A DNA stretch of 64,000 nt from Micractinium sp. NFX-FRZ (taxonomy: Eukaryota; Chlorophyta; Trebouxiophyceae; Chlorellales; Chlorellaceae). Each line of letters begins with the position of its first letter. The stretch's first letter is position 1. Positions 12,801 to 23,952 of this stretch are shown in pieces. The translations under genes were made by a program, and so were the position numbers. The notes under the pieces were generated by a model, which saw only the letters and a program-made list of their open reading frames with translations, ran no database searches and was not told where the DNA came from. The stretch spans positions 38,439 to 102,438 of the forward strand of contig JAPTJF010000204.1 in assembly GCA_029339195.1 (NCBI GenBank), in the 5' to 3' direction.

Positions 12801-14277
12801 GCGCGGATGTGTGGGCCTTTGGCACCGTCATGTGAGATTGCTGGGGATGTGCGGGTTGCGTGGGGTCGGCTGAGGCTGCAGAGTACACGTGCCGATGCTC
12901 CGCCACGCACCCGCATGCCCCTGCTTGCCGCCCTGCCCCCCTGCCGCTGTCGCTGTGGGCATGCCCTGCGTGCCGCCCTGCCCTGCCCTGCTCCCCGCTC
13001 GTGCGGCTGAGCGGCGGCCGCCGGGCTTACTGCGCGCAGGTGGGAGCTGCTGACGTGGCGTCTGCCCTTTGCCGACATCAACACATTCCAGGTGCAGTGG
13101 GTCGGCGGGCATGTAATTAAATTAGCAACGTGTCACGCCTTTCCTTGACCGTGCGGACGGCCCAAATCTCTGACCGCAACCCTTGCCTAGCTCACCTGTC
13201 CCCATTCCCGACGTGAGCGCTGCACGCACCCCCCTTCATCCCTCCCTCACCTTCTTAACATTGCACGTGCACCCAAGCACCCAAAGCGTGTCCCCATCCA
13301 TTCCATTCTCTACATCCCGCCTGTACCATCTGTCCCATCCCATCCCATCGCGCCCGCAGATCATTGCCCGAGTGCAGCAAGAAGGCGGCGACAGCCTGGC
13401 GGTACCGCCGACAGCCGAGCTGCCGGCGGGGCCCCTGGCGGTACTGCCGCAGTACCTAGAGCTGATGCAGGCGTGCAGGGGGAGGGACCCAGAGGGACGC
13501 CCCAAGTTTGAGGCAGTCGTGCAGCAGCTGCGGTGAGTTGGGCTGCTGCTGAAACTAGCTGACACCCTCCTGCAGCAGCTGCGGTACGTGCAGTACCCTT
13601 GGCTCATGCAGTCGCGCAGTTGCAGCTTGCGCTGCAGTAGCAGCTGCAGCGTGCTTCTGTGGGCTGCTTGGGGGCTATGCGCTTCACTTGTGCTGCACGT
13701 GTGCTTAGTCTGCAATGCGTTTCTGGTCACCATCCTTATTCCGACTGCGCCACCTCACCTTGGTGGTTGGGGCAAGGGGCAGGTTGTGGGCTTGCACTGC
13801 TCATGCTGCCCTCGTGTGCCCAGCCCTGCTGCGGGACCCGCTGGCAATTGAGGGCTTTCCCAAGAGTGTGCGCCTGCTGCTCACACGTGTGTGTTGCCTG
13901 CCGCTGCCGCTGCTGCCATGCTGCTGCTTGCACGCACCCAAAGCCGCAGGCCTCACACTCGACTGCTTGCCTGCCTTGTGCGCCCCACCTGCAGGGAAAT
14001 TGTGGAGCTGGAATCGCGCGCCCGCTTGGCTGCCACCGCAGCAGCGGCGGCGGCGGCAGCCGGCGGTGCGGCAGCCCCGGCCGGGCAGCAGCGCACCATA
14101 CGTCCCGCCCCCCGAGGGCCTGCCTATGCAGCCATGGCGGCCATGCTGAAGCAGCGGCAGGAATCAATGGAGCATGCAGCTTCCGGCGCTGCCGGACTTG
14201 CCTCCCCAGCATCTGCATCAGCTGCTGCCAGCCCGGCACCCTCTGCTGGGCTCCCCTCAAATGCACCCTCTCTGTAG
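3857..14277 (+). CDS. Receptor-like kinase: LRR, LysM-like, discoidin-like, TM, TKL kinase
   Basis: Predicted single-pass surface receptor Ser/Thr (TKL-type) kinase, 1255 residues. Exons: 3857-3956, 4182-4619, 4912-4998, 5204-5292, 5599-5680, 5922-6030, 6302-6434, 6578-6663, 6958-7081, 7205-7309, 7584-7679, 7895-7934, 8172-8330, 8786-9603, 9930-10092, 10389-10444, 10793-10967, 11458-11564, 11871-12014, 12345-12418, 12757-12831, 13040-13091, 13360-13532, 13995-14277. All phases close. The start gives a hydrophobic signal peptide (VSVLLLETLLLAACLL). A plant-type LRR N-cap and three or four LRRs follow (SLDLSGN, ALDLSSNRLQG, GNNLTGSLP), capped by PGNAGLCG. Residues 266-346 resemble LysM (ISDLLTLNPGL, GQNLSLPC). 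Residues about 400-650 look like two discoidin/fucolectin modules (ALVDNNASTC, AWAFVDLGY). The membrane span is 674-700, then Arg/Trp. Kinase about 877-1161: VGEGSYG (888-894), Lys909 in VAVK, HRDLKSAN at 1020, DFS instead of DFG at about 1040, and WLAPE. Introns 5 and 11 use GC donors. Ligand unknown. Confidence 0.85.
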
Positions 14278-15116
14278 CCTTTGTGTGTACCAACGCAGTT
14301 TCCGTGCGCCGTCCTGATGCGCTTTCTGTCGTGAAGCGTTGCCCCATGCGCAGATCGGGGATAATGCTCCTCTTCCCAGCTTGCCCCCCCGACGGCCGGC
14401 ACCAAATCAACCTGTCCTTGCGCGCTCACCACCCCGGCCTCCCCCTTCCCCCTCCGCTTTCATCACGTACCCCTTCACGAGTCAACTGTACTCCTTCACA
14501 AATCGTGGCCCGCTCCTGCGGCCGCCCTTGTGGCCCATTGCTCCCGCAGCAGCAGCAGCCATATTCTTTGCTTGATGTGCTGGGGCACTCCAGCGTTTTG
14601 GACCCCTCGGTTTTAAGAGTGTCAGCAGCACAGCCGCATGCCAACGCCACGTGCCGTGACAGAGCACACAGCGTAGATGCAATACGTTGGTGTTGGCCAG
14701 GCTACAGAGCAGGCGCACCACCAGACTGCGAGGCAGGGTCGAAGGGGCCTCTCCGGCCAGAGGGAGGGTAAGAGGCACACTTGTTATCTGCTGCTGCTCA
14801 CGGTAGGGGCGGTGTCGGGACAGATTGCGAGGCAGGGCGCCAGCCCAGCTGCATGCTGCGGCTGTGGAGAGCCGCTCGCTGCTGCAGATAACAGCAGTTA
14901 TAGCTGCGCTATAACATATGGTTGTTTACAGGTGGCCATGGTGCAAAACGGGCCTCACCTGGGGGGACGTGGACATGTCAAGAATAGGCAAGCATACGGT
15001 TTCATGCGGGGTTTGGCTAAGAGTGCTGCAAAGCAGTATGGGCTCAGAAGGTATTTCAGTCTGCGACCAATGGAGTCGTGCCATCTTAGGAGCGCTGGCC
15101 GCCCTTGTCACTGCCG
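14278..15116. other. Convergent intergenic region / 3' UTRs
   Basis: Lies between the stop of the receptor kinase and the stop of the minus-strand metalloprotease. Open frames here do not look like protein. It should contain both 3' UTRs. A minus-strand TGTAA is present at 14926-14930; I found no plus-strand TGTAA for the kinase. Confidence 0.45.
14926..14930 (-). terminator. Candidate TGTAA polyadenylation signal (metalloprotease)
   Basis: TGTAA on the minus strand, about 187 bases past the proposed stop at 15117. TGTAA is the usual poly(A) signal of green algae. Only the position and motif support it. Confidence 0.4.
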
Positions 15117-18100
15117 TCACGCGCCCCGTCTCGCGCTGGTGCAGAGCGCGGCGCCAAAGCGCAGGCGGTCACGCAGGACCAGCTTGCGCACCTCGGCGGC
15201 TGCAGAACAAATGGCACAGAACAGATGGCGCAGAGAGTTGGCGCAGAGAGAGGGGGCAGCGGCGTCAGGGGCAGGGGCAGCCGCAGGCATGGTCATGCTG
15301 TGGTCGTGCTGTGGTGTGAGAGGACATGCCGTCAACCGTGTACCGCAGCACCCTCAGCTGGCCAGCAGAGCAACTGCAGATACGGCGACAGCACAGCTTC
15401 TGCTAACAGGTGGGCGCTGACCTGTCAGCGCCTGGTTCCACATCATCACCATCGCCACGCTGCCCTTCAGGAAACGCACGTTGTCTCTGCAGGCAGGGCA
15501 GGGGGAGGGCAGGACGGTGCACGCTGTCAGCCAACAGCAGCCTGCAAAATAATAATAAACGGAACAGCTGCTGCCAGGGCGAAGGAGCTTGCAGAGACTG
15601 CACGCCCAGTCTGGCGCAAAAAACGAAACAAGTCCCGCAGCCTCCGCCCTCACCTTAAGTCCTTGCCCATCACGAAATCGTTGATGCCTGCAACAAGGGT
15701 CATGCGCGTGCAGGGCCACCCCTTTAATGCGTAGCAGCTGCAGGGGAGGAGTGGGAGCGCCTGCAGAGGCGGCTGTGCTCGGGAGCAGCGCAGCGCACTC
15801 GGCGTGCTGCTGCGTCCGCCCTGATGCATGAGCCCGCCCGCCCACTGTGCAGCGCAGGCAGTTTGCTCCCCCAGCTGGCAGCACGTGCTAGACTGCCTGC
15901 CTGCTGTGATGCACGCAAGGCAATGGCCTCTCCAAGCCGCTTTGTTGCTGCCCAGGTTCCTATTGACCCGTTCAAGCCCAGTCATGCCACCAAGCGATGC
16001 TCACCCCAAGTCATGGGCTCCCCCGGAGTGTACAGCCCCGTCTGTACTTCATTCCAGTACTGCGCCAGCTGGCCTCTGGAGGTGCGTGTCCTGGGGATCT
16101 TGGTCACTGCAGGTCACAGCAGGCAGGGCAGGGCAGGGCAGGCAGAGAGGAGGTGAGCGGGCACAGAAGACGCCAGGCTGCGGTCATTCCGTCCGGCAAA
16201 GTGGGTGGGCGGGAGGGAGATGGACCATCAAGATCTCTAGAGGAAGGCCTCTCCGCGGTGTCTGGCTGCAGCGGTGGGTGCGTGGCAGTTACTGAAGTAC
16301 TGGGCACGGATGAAACCTGCTCTCCAAGTGCGCAGCGCACCATCCCAGTCGGCGCCCAGTACCACTGGTGGCACCCAGGCGGCGCCCAGTGCCACTGGTG
16401 GCACCAGCAGGAGTCTGCATGTTGCAGCAGGGTCGATAATGCCTCCGTGCCCACCTGTCAGCAGCTGCCAGCACCCGGGCCTGGTTGAGGGCAGGGTGGG
16501 CGGGTAGCTCCACATGGCCTGCCCCGCCCCGCCATACTCCCAAATGTTACCCGTCTGCAGCCTGCAGGCATTTCGCGTGTCGTGAGGAGCAGAGTGACGT
16601 TTCAATTCTTCAGGGGGACTAGAGCGCATTGTGTGCTCACGGGAGGCTGCAGGAAGCAATGCCGTTTGTGCCTGCTCCAGGTTTCGTGTGCTCAGGAAAA
16701 CACACGCAAGCACACATTGCCGCCCACGAGTGCCGTGCACGCAACAGCCAGCCCAGCGCTGAGCGTGCATTGCTACAGCTTGTGGGCCCGCCCTGACGAC
16801 TCACGTCAGGGTGTTGTTGTAAGAGGAAGGGGAGCGGTTGAGAGACATGAGCACCCCAGCGGAGACGATGTCCTGCTGCAGGCCTGCTCCATCGTCCCGG
16901 TACCACACCGCCCCTGCACCGCACGAGCAGGTGGCCAATCGAGGGGCGGCGTGCATGCTGTGCATGCTGCGCGCCCACCAGCAGCGCAGCGTGCCGAGCG
17001 GGCCGCATGGCATGATGCGCCCCCGACCCCAACCTGCCCCTCCCCCCCCCCCGCCTCACCCCGCCTACGTATACGCACCTGTCCACGCGCCGGTGACGGT
17101 GCCTGGCTCCAAGCTGGCTCTGCGTGCAAACGATTTCGACGTGCCCTTGAAGCTCAGCACGCCGCCGAGAGTGGTGCTGCGTGGCACACCGGTCAGGGTG
17201 ACGTGATTGCCCTTGCCGCTGGCGTCGCACCACATATTGGACGTCACCTCGGAGCCAGACATGAGAGAGGCATCGAGGAGCATTGTGAGGGATTTCTGGC
17301 GGGGCAGCGCAGGGCCCAGGGGCTTGCTGGCGGGGCCTGCAGGGAGGGAGGGGGGGAGGGGGGGAGGCGGGGTGCAAGGCGGTGGGGTGGGGTGGGCCAG
17401 GAGCGTGGAGGGTGCTCGTGCACGTGCGACGCTGGTGGGGGCCTTGGAGAGAGAGGCCCGCTGCAAATAGCATTGCGCACATGGGTGCCAACTATGCACG
17501 CGCTTTGCCCGCTGTGTCATGCAAGCTGTCCTGACTGTGTGCACAGCGAGCGCCTAGCCCTCCCTCACATGTGGGCGGTGGTGGGGGCGGCGGAAGCGAC
17601 GGCTCGTCCCGAACAACTGCACTCCATGGCGGGAAGGTGGGCACGCATGTCAGGACTTTCACAGGCCGCACGTCCGGTTCGATGAGGTGCAGCCTCCGTC
17701 CTTGAGGGGCTTTGCTGGGAGGTCCATGCCTGCAGCAAGCACATACAACTGCAGGCTGTATTGGCCCCGCCCCCACCAGAGCTGGAGCAGGCATGCACAG
17801 GCGGTGAAGCCCTGGCTCTACCAGCAGCCATCAACAGACCAGCCACCAAATCGCGACTAGGGGCGAGAAACCGAGCATGCCACACAGGGCAGGCAATGCA
17901 GCGAGCAAGGCACACTCGCGAGCAAGGCACGCCTATACACCCACATATCATGGCATGCCCCCACACACACCGTGGCCAGAGGTGTAGCGTTCATCGAGCT
18001 CCACCGTGCCCAATGTGGCGCCGCTCTCAGCCAGCATGCAGTTGTCAAGCGACTGCAGGCCAGGATGCCAGGTAGAGGGGGGCAGGGTGAGGTGACCTGA

Positions 18101-21100
18101 ATGTTTGGCCAACCTCCTCCCACTCACCCACATTTCACCGCCCATTTGCACACCCCCAACCAGCCCCTCGGAGCAGTGCACCCCCACGCACGTCTGTGTA
18201 TTCGGTGTTGTCATAAAACATGTCGCCAGACACGTATTGGAAGTAGTAGCATGATGGGAGAAAGTAGCATGCTGCACGGGGGAGAGCAAGGGGCACCCAC
18301 GCGCGGGGTGTGTGTCTTAATGACACCGTCAGTCCCGCCATTGCCAGGCTGTGACTGCCGCACCGTGTGTAGTACAATGAAACGTGCTGCCACATCAGAA
18401 AGCAGGCAGTGGGAGGCAGAGGGGCGCGGCTTGCATGTGCGCCTGTCCAGCACACCCCACCCTCAGCGCACCCACCCACCCTCAGCGCAGCGCTCTGGCG
18501 AGTCGAACGAGTAGTGCCGCAACCACTGGAAGCTCTCCACGGCAATGTTCCAGTTCTGCCCAGGCTGCAGCTCGTACCTGCAGAGGAGTGAGCGGCAGGG
18601 TTGGATTTTAAGTTGAAGGCACACACAATTGCAAGACACACTTGAAAAGTCATGACAGGCGGATGCGGCACAAGGGCGGGTGGGACCCACCGGGCTTGAT
18701 CCAGTGCAAAGTTGGAGATGGAGTCGGAGTCTCCTGCGGTGAACAGACAGGCAGGGCTTAGACGCTGACTGTGTGATGAATGAGGAGGCAAGCATCCAAC
18801 ACGTAATTCGGGATGCACCGCCACCGACGCATCCATCCTGCGTTACAGTAGAGTCACATCAGACCAGCCTTCCGGTTCTGCCTCTGGGCATCACCGTGCA
18901 CGGCTGGGCACGCACCTGACGAGCTCAATCTGCACGTCTGGCCCGGCCCGCGCCGGCAGATGCTCACTGCCCGCACCATCGTGCCATCAACCGCCCCTGC
19001 ATGTGCAGGAGGCAGGGTAGGGTGGCGCAGGGCATGGAAGGTTGGCGCTTCCAGCCAGCCAGGAAGGGCCAGAGCTGCACACAAGTGCTGCCTGCTAGCA
19101 GCAGAACAGCACATTGGGAGCCGCCGGGAGAGAGCTGGCGGCGGCGGCTGTGGCTGCACGGGCAAGGCAGATGGTGAGCCTGCCGCTCTGCTGCGCCTGC
19201 GGCAGCGTTAGCGCATGAGCAGCGCGGATCACGCACCCTCTTGGTCGTGGAAGTGAACAAACAGGGAGGTGTCTCCCCACCCGAGAGATGCCTGCTCGCA
19301 GGGGAAACCAGGTGCGGGTGGGTGCAGGTGAGTGCAGGCAAGCTAGGTGAACCCAGGCCACGCTTTCCAAGCCCGCTGTTGAGCAGACCTGCTGGCAGGC
19401 ATGGCAGGCATGGCATGCATGGCAGGCATGGCGCCATGCACCCCGCCCCCAGTAGCTGGCGAGCCCATAGGCGGCGGCTGCACTGTGATACTGCATGCTG
19501 GGCAGCAGCGCAGGCATGGTGTGTGGGTGGGGGTGGCGTGGGACAGTGGCTCACACTGGACCAGCGCTGGCCGGGTGACAGCCTGGCTACGTTGACCACA
19601 TCTGCAGGGCAACGGGCAGGGACCGACGTTGGCGCTAGAAAGCTGCAGCAGCGGGCACGAGCAGGGCCCCACCCAGATCCTGCTCTTGACAACCACCACC
19701 CGCCGCCACGCCCACCCACCCACCCCCTGGCTTCCCTCACCTTGCGCTTCGCCTGCCTTTGAGTCGTCGTGCACGTGCACGTACACCTTGCCAGCAAAGG
19801 CGGGGTGCATGCCACGGTTGGAGCCCAGGGCAGTGACGTAGCTGACGTAGATATACTTGCCGGGGTGGGGGCGCACCCAGGTGGGGTCGATGCGCACACC
19901 GGCTGCGCATCAGAGCAGATGGGCTGGCAGCAGCAGCGTCAGTGCCTTGCAGGTAGCACAGCAGGCAGCGCGCAGCAGGGTGAGCAAGCGCAGCGAGCAC
20001 AGCTGCAGCCCGAACAGAAGGGACATGGGCAGGCACAGCAGGCGGCGCGCAGCAGGAGGAGCAAGCGAGCGAGCGGGCGCAGCTGCCGCCCGTACAAGAG
20101 GGAGCCGGGCAGGCACGGGGCCGGGACACTCAAAGCGACAGGGACAAGGCCAGGGCCCACCCTTGGGGTCGGCAAGTGTGTCTGGCATGGGCAGCGGCAG
20201 CCAGGTCCCGGGCGGAAGGCTGCCGCCATCCAGCGTGGTGGGCTGGTGCCCTACAGGGCAGCAGGTTGAAAGTGGGGGCAGTCGAAGAATCACGGAAGAA
20301 CGCTTCACAGCCCGGGCGCAAGGCCAGCATATGTGCTGATTTATTGAGGCGCTGCAACAGGCTCGACATGCAGTGGCTGGGTAGCAAGCAGACCAGCGCG
20401 CGCCCAGCGCAGGCAGGCCCCTCAGCAGCAGAGTTGCCCCCGCCAGATCACCCAGCGACGGCTGCACCCCCCCTTGCCCACACTCACATCCCAGCACGCG
20501 CTGCTCCGGCAGGCTGAAGCAGGTGGGGATGCTGCCGGTGCCGCTCATAATGGAAGAAAAGTCGCCGTACTCGATGTTCTGTGGGGCAGGGGGCACGACA
20601 TTGGGGGCATGCTGGGCGGGCTTCTCACATGAGGGCTGTGGATCACGAGAAGGGTGAGGCAGGGGCCAGCAGGCCGGCCAGCTGCTGCGTCTGTGGGGGA
20701 CACCAGGGCCAGTGGCACATGCAGCTCCTGCCCCCTCGGGCCCCCGCATGCCCAGTGCAGGAGAAGCCAGGGCAGCTGAGCGCACTGCCATGCAGCATTG
20801 CCATGCAGATAAGAGACAGTGAGTAGGCATCAATAAACGCCCAGCTCACATTTGGTGAGTTGGCATCGCCACCATACAGCTCCATGACTGCATCGTCCAC
20901 CAGCTCTGCTGGTATGGGGGGAGGTCTCAATTTGCACGGGTCAGGCCGTGAGACGCCGCATGTTCAAACACGCACCAGGCATGGAGCAAGAGATCTGCCG
21001 AGGGTAGCAGAGGCCGGCTGCCAACAGGTGGCAGAAAGCTGTTCCATGCACACCCCCACCCCCTCACACCCCCGGCAAACGGGCAACCCGCCCGCACCCC

Positions 21101-22767
21101 CTGGCTCCGCACCTGGCCCTGCCACGCTGGCATGGCGCACCCCCAGGTTGTGCCCCAGCTCGTGCATGAGGGTGGACACGTCAGAGGAGAAGCCGCCCAT
21201 GAGCCAGGAGTCGGCGCCGCCCAGGGCGCCCCTCCCAGCCCACCGGCAGTCGTCGGTGTAGGTGGGCAGGATGAAGATGCTGAATTCGTGCTGCCGGGCC
21301 AGCAGGCCCCGGGAGGATGCCAGGCTGCAGGCAGGCGGGTGGGCAGGCGGGGCAGAAAGCAGGTTGGCAGGGCAGGCAGGCAGGCAGAGAGGAAGGACGA
21401 AAGCACAAAGGCCAGCGCTTGCTTGCACCCAGCACGCCAGGGCAGGGCTGGGCCACTTCATGAGAGCACGTTCAGCCGCCCTGCGCTGTGCTGTGTGCTG
21501 TGCCGTGCTGTGGTCCTGATGCGGGGCTGTGCCGGTGAGGCGAGTAATGCCAGGCGCCGCCCACCTGTATGCCCGTGCGCTGTATCTGTTCATGAGATCC
21601 TTCTGCTGGTCGCAGTCCCCAGAGTAGGGCCCAAGCGCGCACCCCACGTTCACTGCGGTGACGAGTGGGGCGGGAGGCAGTGGGGTTGAGATGCGCTGTG
21701 AGAGAACAAGTGCTGGGCTTGGGGCTGGCTTTGATTGGGGGGAGCAGGAATCAAGGCACGAGCCCCTCCCAGCAATTGTCTGTTGCAGCATACAACGGGC
21801 AACCGTCCAGGCGCAGTGGCTCTGCAGGCAGCGGCGGCACTGACGATCGCAATGTGAGCAGCGCTAGCGTGCACAGCATGGGGCAGCATGGGGCAGCAGG
21901 GGGCCATCAGCGGCGCCTTGCTAGTGGCAGCGGCTCACGATCGATGTACTGGCTGCCCCCGGGCTGCAGCTGCATCTTGCCGCTGGAGCAGTAGCGCCAG
22001 GCGGAGGCCACAGACCGCCATCCCTCCTCCAGAAACGGCTTCAGGTGCTGCACAGCGCCGGGGGCCCATAGAGACAGCAGAGGAGCGGGGTTGTAAAGAT
22101 CACAGCATGCAGTAGGCTTGGCACAGCTGGGTCGCAAGCCCCGCCTTCGCTGCCCATCCCTGCCCCACCCCACCCCGCCCAGAAAGGCGGCACCAGTCCC
22201 AGCGTGGGCGCTGCATCAAGCAGGAAGGCAGCGCTCGCTCACCGCAGATTTGACGCTCTTGTTCCTCCAATCCGTCGGGGTTCGTCCGCACAAGGAGACA
22301 GCTATCACCAGGGCCGTGAGGGTGCCCTCGCTGGCGGCAGCGGCGCCCACACGGTCAGGGCCGCCTCCCCGCCAGATGATCTGCACAGGAACAGGAATGA
22401 GGGGACAGCGGCGCTGAGGGACGCAGGAGCGCTGCCGCTCAGCTGCACATGCCATGCACATGTTGTTCTAAAATGCTTCTGATGGCTGCGAGGACCAGCA
22501 CAGACAGTGTGCTGGGATGGGTGGCAGCCAAGGCCTGCACATCCACGAGCAAGCTTCCTGGTGCCGACTGCCGTGGCGGTTGGGTCGGGCCACCTGCCGC
22601 TGCCTGTAAGTGGGCCCGTTCGCTTCGCTGTGCGAACGCACCGCAGCGGAGCCTTGCCCAGTAGCATTCCGGCCTGGCGAAGGTGCTGCTGCGATGGGGA
22701 GGGCCACAACCGCCACGCTGAGAAGGGCCACAAGCGGCCATTGCGGCCACCTGCGGACGGGCAGCAT
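15117..22767 (-). CDS. Secreted M11 (gametolysin-type) metalloprotease with LamG-like C-terminus
   Basis: Predicted zinc endopeptidase of the extracellular matrix, 954 residues. Exons, 5' to 3' on minus: 22594-22767, 22243-22380, 21939-22047, 21565-21652, 21113-21324, 20850-20908, 20488-20578, 20161-20250, 19741-19902, 19555-19601, 19389-19490, 19237-19291, 19160-19196, 18916-18966, 18691-18837, 18480-18577, 18192-18271, 17967-18052, 17569-17729, 17079-17336, 16805-17033, 16455-16561, 16005-16106, 15654-15687, 15422-15486, 15117-15199. Phases close. Met1 starts a signal peptide (PLVALLSVAVVALPIAAA). Zinc site HELGHNLGVRH is at 224-234 and the Met-turn SIMSG at about 271, as in metzincins; M11 gametolysins degrade algal cell walls. 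Beta-rich segments follow (VYVHVHDD, LFVHFHDQE, NWNIAVESF). A PPPPPPPT linker precedes a LamG-like domain from about residue 663 (LDASLMSG, WCDASGKGNHVTL, GSVAMVMMWNQALT). The prodomain is short. Least certain: exons 11-15 and the 18/19 junction, where several GT donors compete. Confidence 0.78.
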
Positions 22768-23952
22768 GGCGGCTCGAGCACGGCCGCCCGGAAACTGCTG
22801 TCAGGCGATGCTACGCTCATGCATGTGGCCGCTTGAGCTACCCTCCCGTACCGGGCCAAAGTCTGTTGAGCGAACCCCTCCCGAGCAACTCTGACGTCGA
22901 GCCCTCCGGAGCGCGGCAGACAACGGTTTACGCTGACCAGACAGCTTGTTCAGCTAATATTAGTGTTTTCAAGAGCTTTAATGGCCTGCCAGGCAGTGGG
23001 CGGGCTCCGGTGTGCGCTGTTGGGTGCTGGCGCGGCCGCCGGCTGGCGGCTGGGACGCTGGGCAGGATGAGGTGCTGGGGCGCCACCCACGCAGTGCGCC
23101 CATGTACTGTTTGCGCAGCCCCAGCCCCATTGAAACGCGCAGGTCATTGGGACCCAAACATTATCTATTTTCATCCACAGATGCATGCTCCTCCTCGGAG
23201 GTTGGGTGCCCGGGGCGCCCCAGCCCCTGCCGCACCCCAACCCAGAGACCAAAAGATCAGGGCGGGCCACCTTGGGCGGGGCCTGGGGGCTTTCCGGATG
23301 TAGTAGGCACACGGCGATCTCACTGCATCAAGGAAGGTCACCCAGCCCCTTGAAGCGGCCACCAGACCGCACCCGCCGCCCACCACTGCCGGGCCCTTGG
23401 TGTGGCCGCCGGCGGGGCTGGGGGAGCTGGGATTTGTGGGGGGCGGCGACACCCACCACGCATTTGCCAGCAGCGTGCCGCCAGGTGCCCATCCATCGAC
23501 TGGGCGCTGCTCTACTGTCGAGCACATCTCATGCCACATGGAGGGTGTGTGCACGTGTGCCGCCTTAGCAACAATGGTGGACGCAAAACTTTGTAATACA
23601 AGCCTTGCACATCCTGCCCGACCAGCGTGTGGCCGGCGCCGCTGCTGATGTGGCGGTGGCGGCTGGCGGCTGCGCCAAATTCGACCAGAATTGCACCTTC
23701 TCTGAAGCAGCGATATCAGAAGCTGTGCTGCTGCCGCTCATAGCTAGCACCTTCCACACAACCGAGTCAGCACTGACTACGGCTCCGCAGAGCCATACTG
23801 TCTGCCTTGCCGCGCTCTCAGCTGGACCTTCTATCTTAATAACACAGGGCACAGGCTCGACACCCAGGCCACCTGGCAGTACCACTTGCCAGCTGGGTGC
23901 TCTCAACAAACAGTGAGCGTCCCAGCAAGCAGCCACCTATTCACCTGGCGAT
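22768..23952. other. Divergent intergenic / bidirectional promoter region
   Basis: About 1.2 kb between two divergently oriented starts (metalloprotease at 22767, oxidase at 23953). It must contain both promoters and 5' UTRs. Several 100-residue open frames exist but none has family motifs, a signal peptide or consistent splicing. No TATA box or other element could be assigned with confidence. Confidence 0.45.

Noticed and set aside
17617..17662. A 46-base intron in the protease linker
   Set aside because: It has GT-AG ends, but splicing it breaks the downstream phase, and it is far shorter than any other intron here.
22468..22593. An extra exon reading LAATHPSTLSVLVLAAIRSIL after the protease signal peptide
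   Set aside because: It would need a 59-base intron and runs into a stop. Joining exon 1 directly to 22380 gives a typical intron of 213 bases with both phases zero.
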